The position numbers and the translations under genes are program-made. This document shows positions 5,781 through 5,853 of a stretch of 5,853 bases of DNA, piece by piece (positions within the stretch are counted from its first letter, which is position 1; every line of letters starts with the position of its first letter). The DNA is from Armatimonadota bacterium. Lineage in GTDB: Bacteria > Armatimonadota > Fimbriimonadia > Fimbriimonadales > Fimbriimonadaceae. The DNA is taken from positions 1 through 5,853 of the forward strand of contig JAFAFM010000282.1 of the NCBI GenBank assembly GCA_023423495.1. The letters run 5' to 3'. The notes beneath the pieces are model-generated. The model had not been told where the DNA came from, searched no databases, and worked only from the letters and a program-made list of their open reading frames with translations.

Positions 5781-5853
5781 ATGCGCCTACCTTGGCAAAA
5801 GAAGTCTGATCCGGTTAACGCCGTGAAAATGCGGGCCGCCGTCGTGCCCAAGG
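5781..5853 (+). CDS. Start of an unidentified plus-strand gene, cut by window edge
   Basis: An ATG at 5781 opens a frame with no stop up to the window edge, giving 24 residues: 'MRLPWQKKSDPVNAVKMRAA' and four more. The piece is basic, without signal peptide or membrane segment, and too short to assign. The best support is the TACAAT element placed as expected for a leaderless gene, plus ordinary codon choice. It is divergent from the terminase gene with a 56-base gap, which argues that the phage cassette ends here on this side. An opposing minus-strand open frame (about 5851-5753) exists but has no start in view and is a weaker candidate. Confidence 0.5.
   Translation, partial: MRLPWQKKSDPVNAVKMRAAVVPK

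Overview
The window looks like a chromosomal segment from a Gram-negative-type bacterium of moderate GC content. Two tandem small single-domain type IV prepilin-like proteins with the pattern 'LxQIDxAKExWAMExGQ', next to other envelope genes, resemble proteins I associate with Armatimonadota (Fimbriimonadia) and some neighbouring phyla. That placement is an inference from family style, not a proof. Nearly everything reads on the minus strand, so transcription runs from high to low coordinates.

Region by region, in the direction of transcription. At 5781-5853 a plus-strand gene begins and runs off the edge, with a -10-like TACAAT seven bases before its ATG. Divergent from it lies a two-gene phage DNA-packaging cassette: a complete terminase large subunit (5724-4378) overlapping by 22 bases a portal protein of the Mu gp29-like/DUF935 type (4399-3311). 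No small terminase, head morphogenesis protein, protease, capsid or tail gene accompanies them. After a 67-base gap comes a two-domain dimeric alpha-beta-barrel (ABM-like) protein (3243-2665). After 66 more bases comes a secreted M48-family zinc metalloprotease (2598-1822), closed by a strong intrinsic terminator (1804-1766).

Next are two separately terminated pilin-like genes (1640-1281 and 1109-747), about 72% identical by hand alignment. Each has its own Shine-Dalgarno sequence and its own Rho-independent terminator. Finally a multi-pass membrane protein of the EI24/CysZ-like type starts near 631 and runs off the left edge. It has no ATG start, so it is easily missed by automatic gene callers.

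How they fit together: the right half is a phage-derived packaging pair stranded beside ordinary genes. The left half is envelope biology (pilins, periplasmic protease, membrane protein). I see no terminator between the portal gene and the protease gene, so readthrough from the phage pair into the ABM-like and protease genes is possible but unproven. No tRNA, rRNA, CRISPR array, insertion sequence or convincing attachment site was seen. The point most worth following up is the orphan terminase-portal pair.
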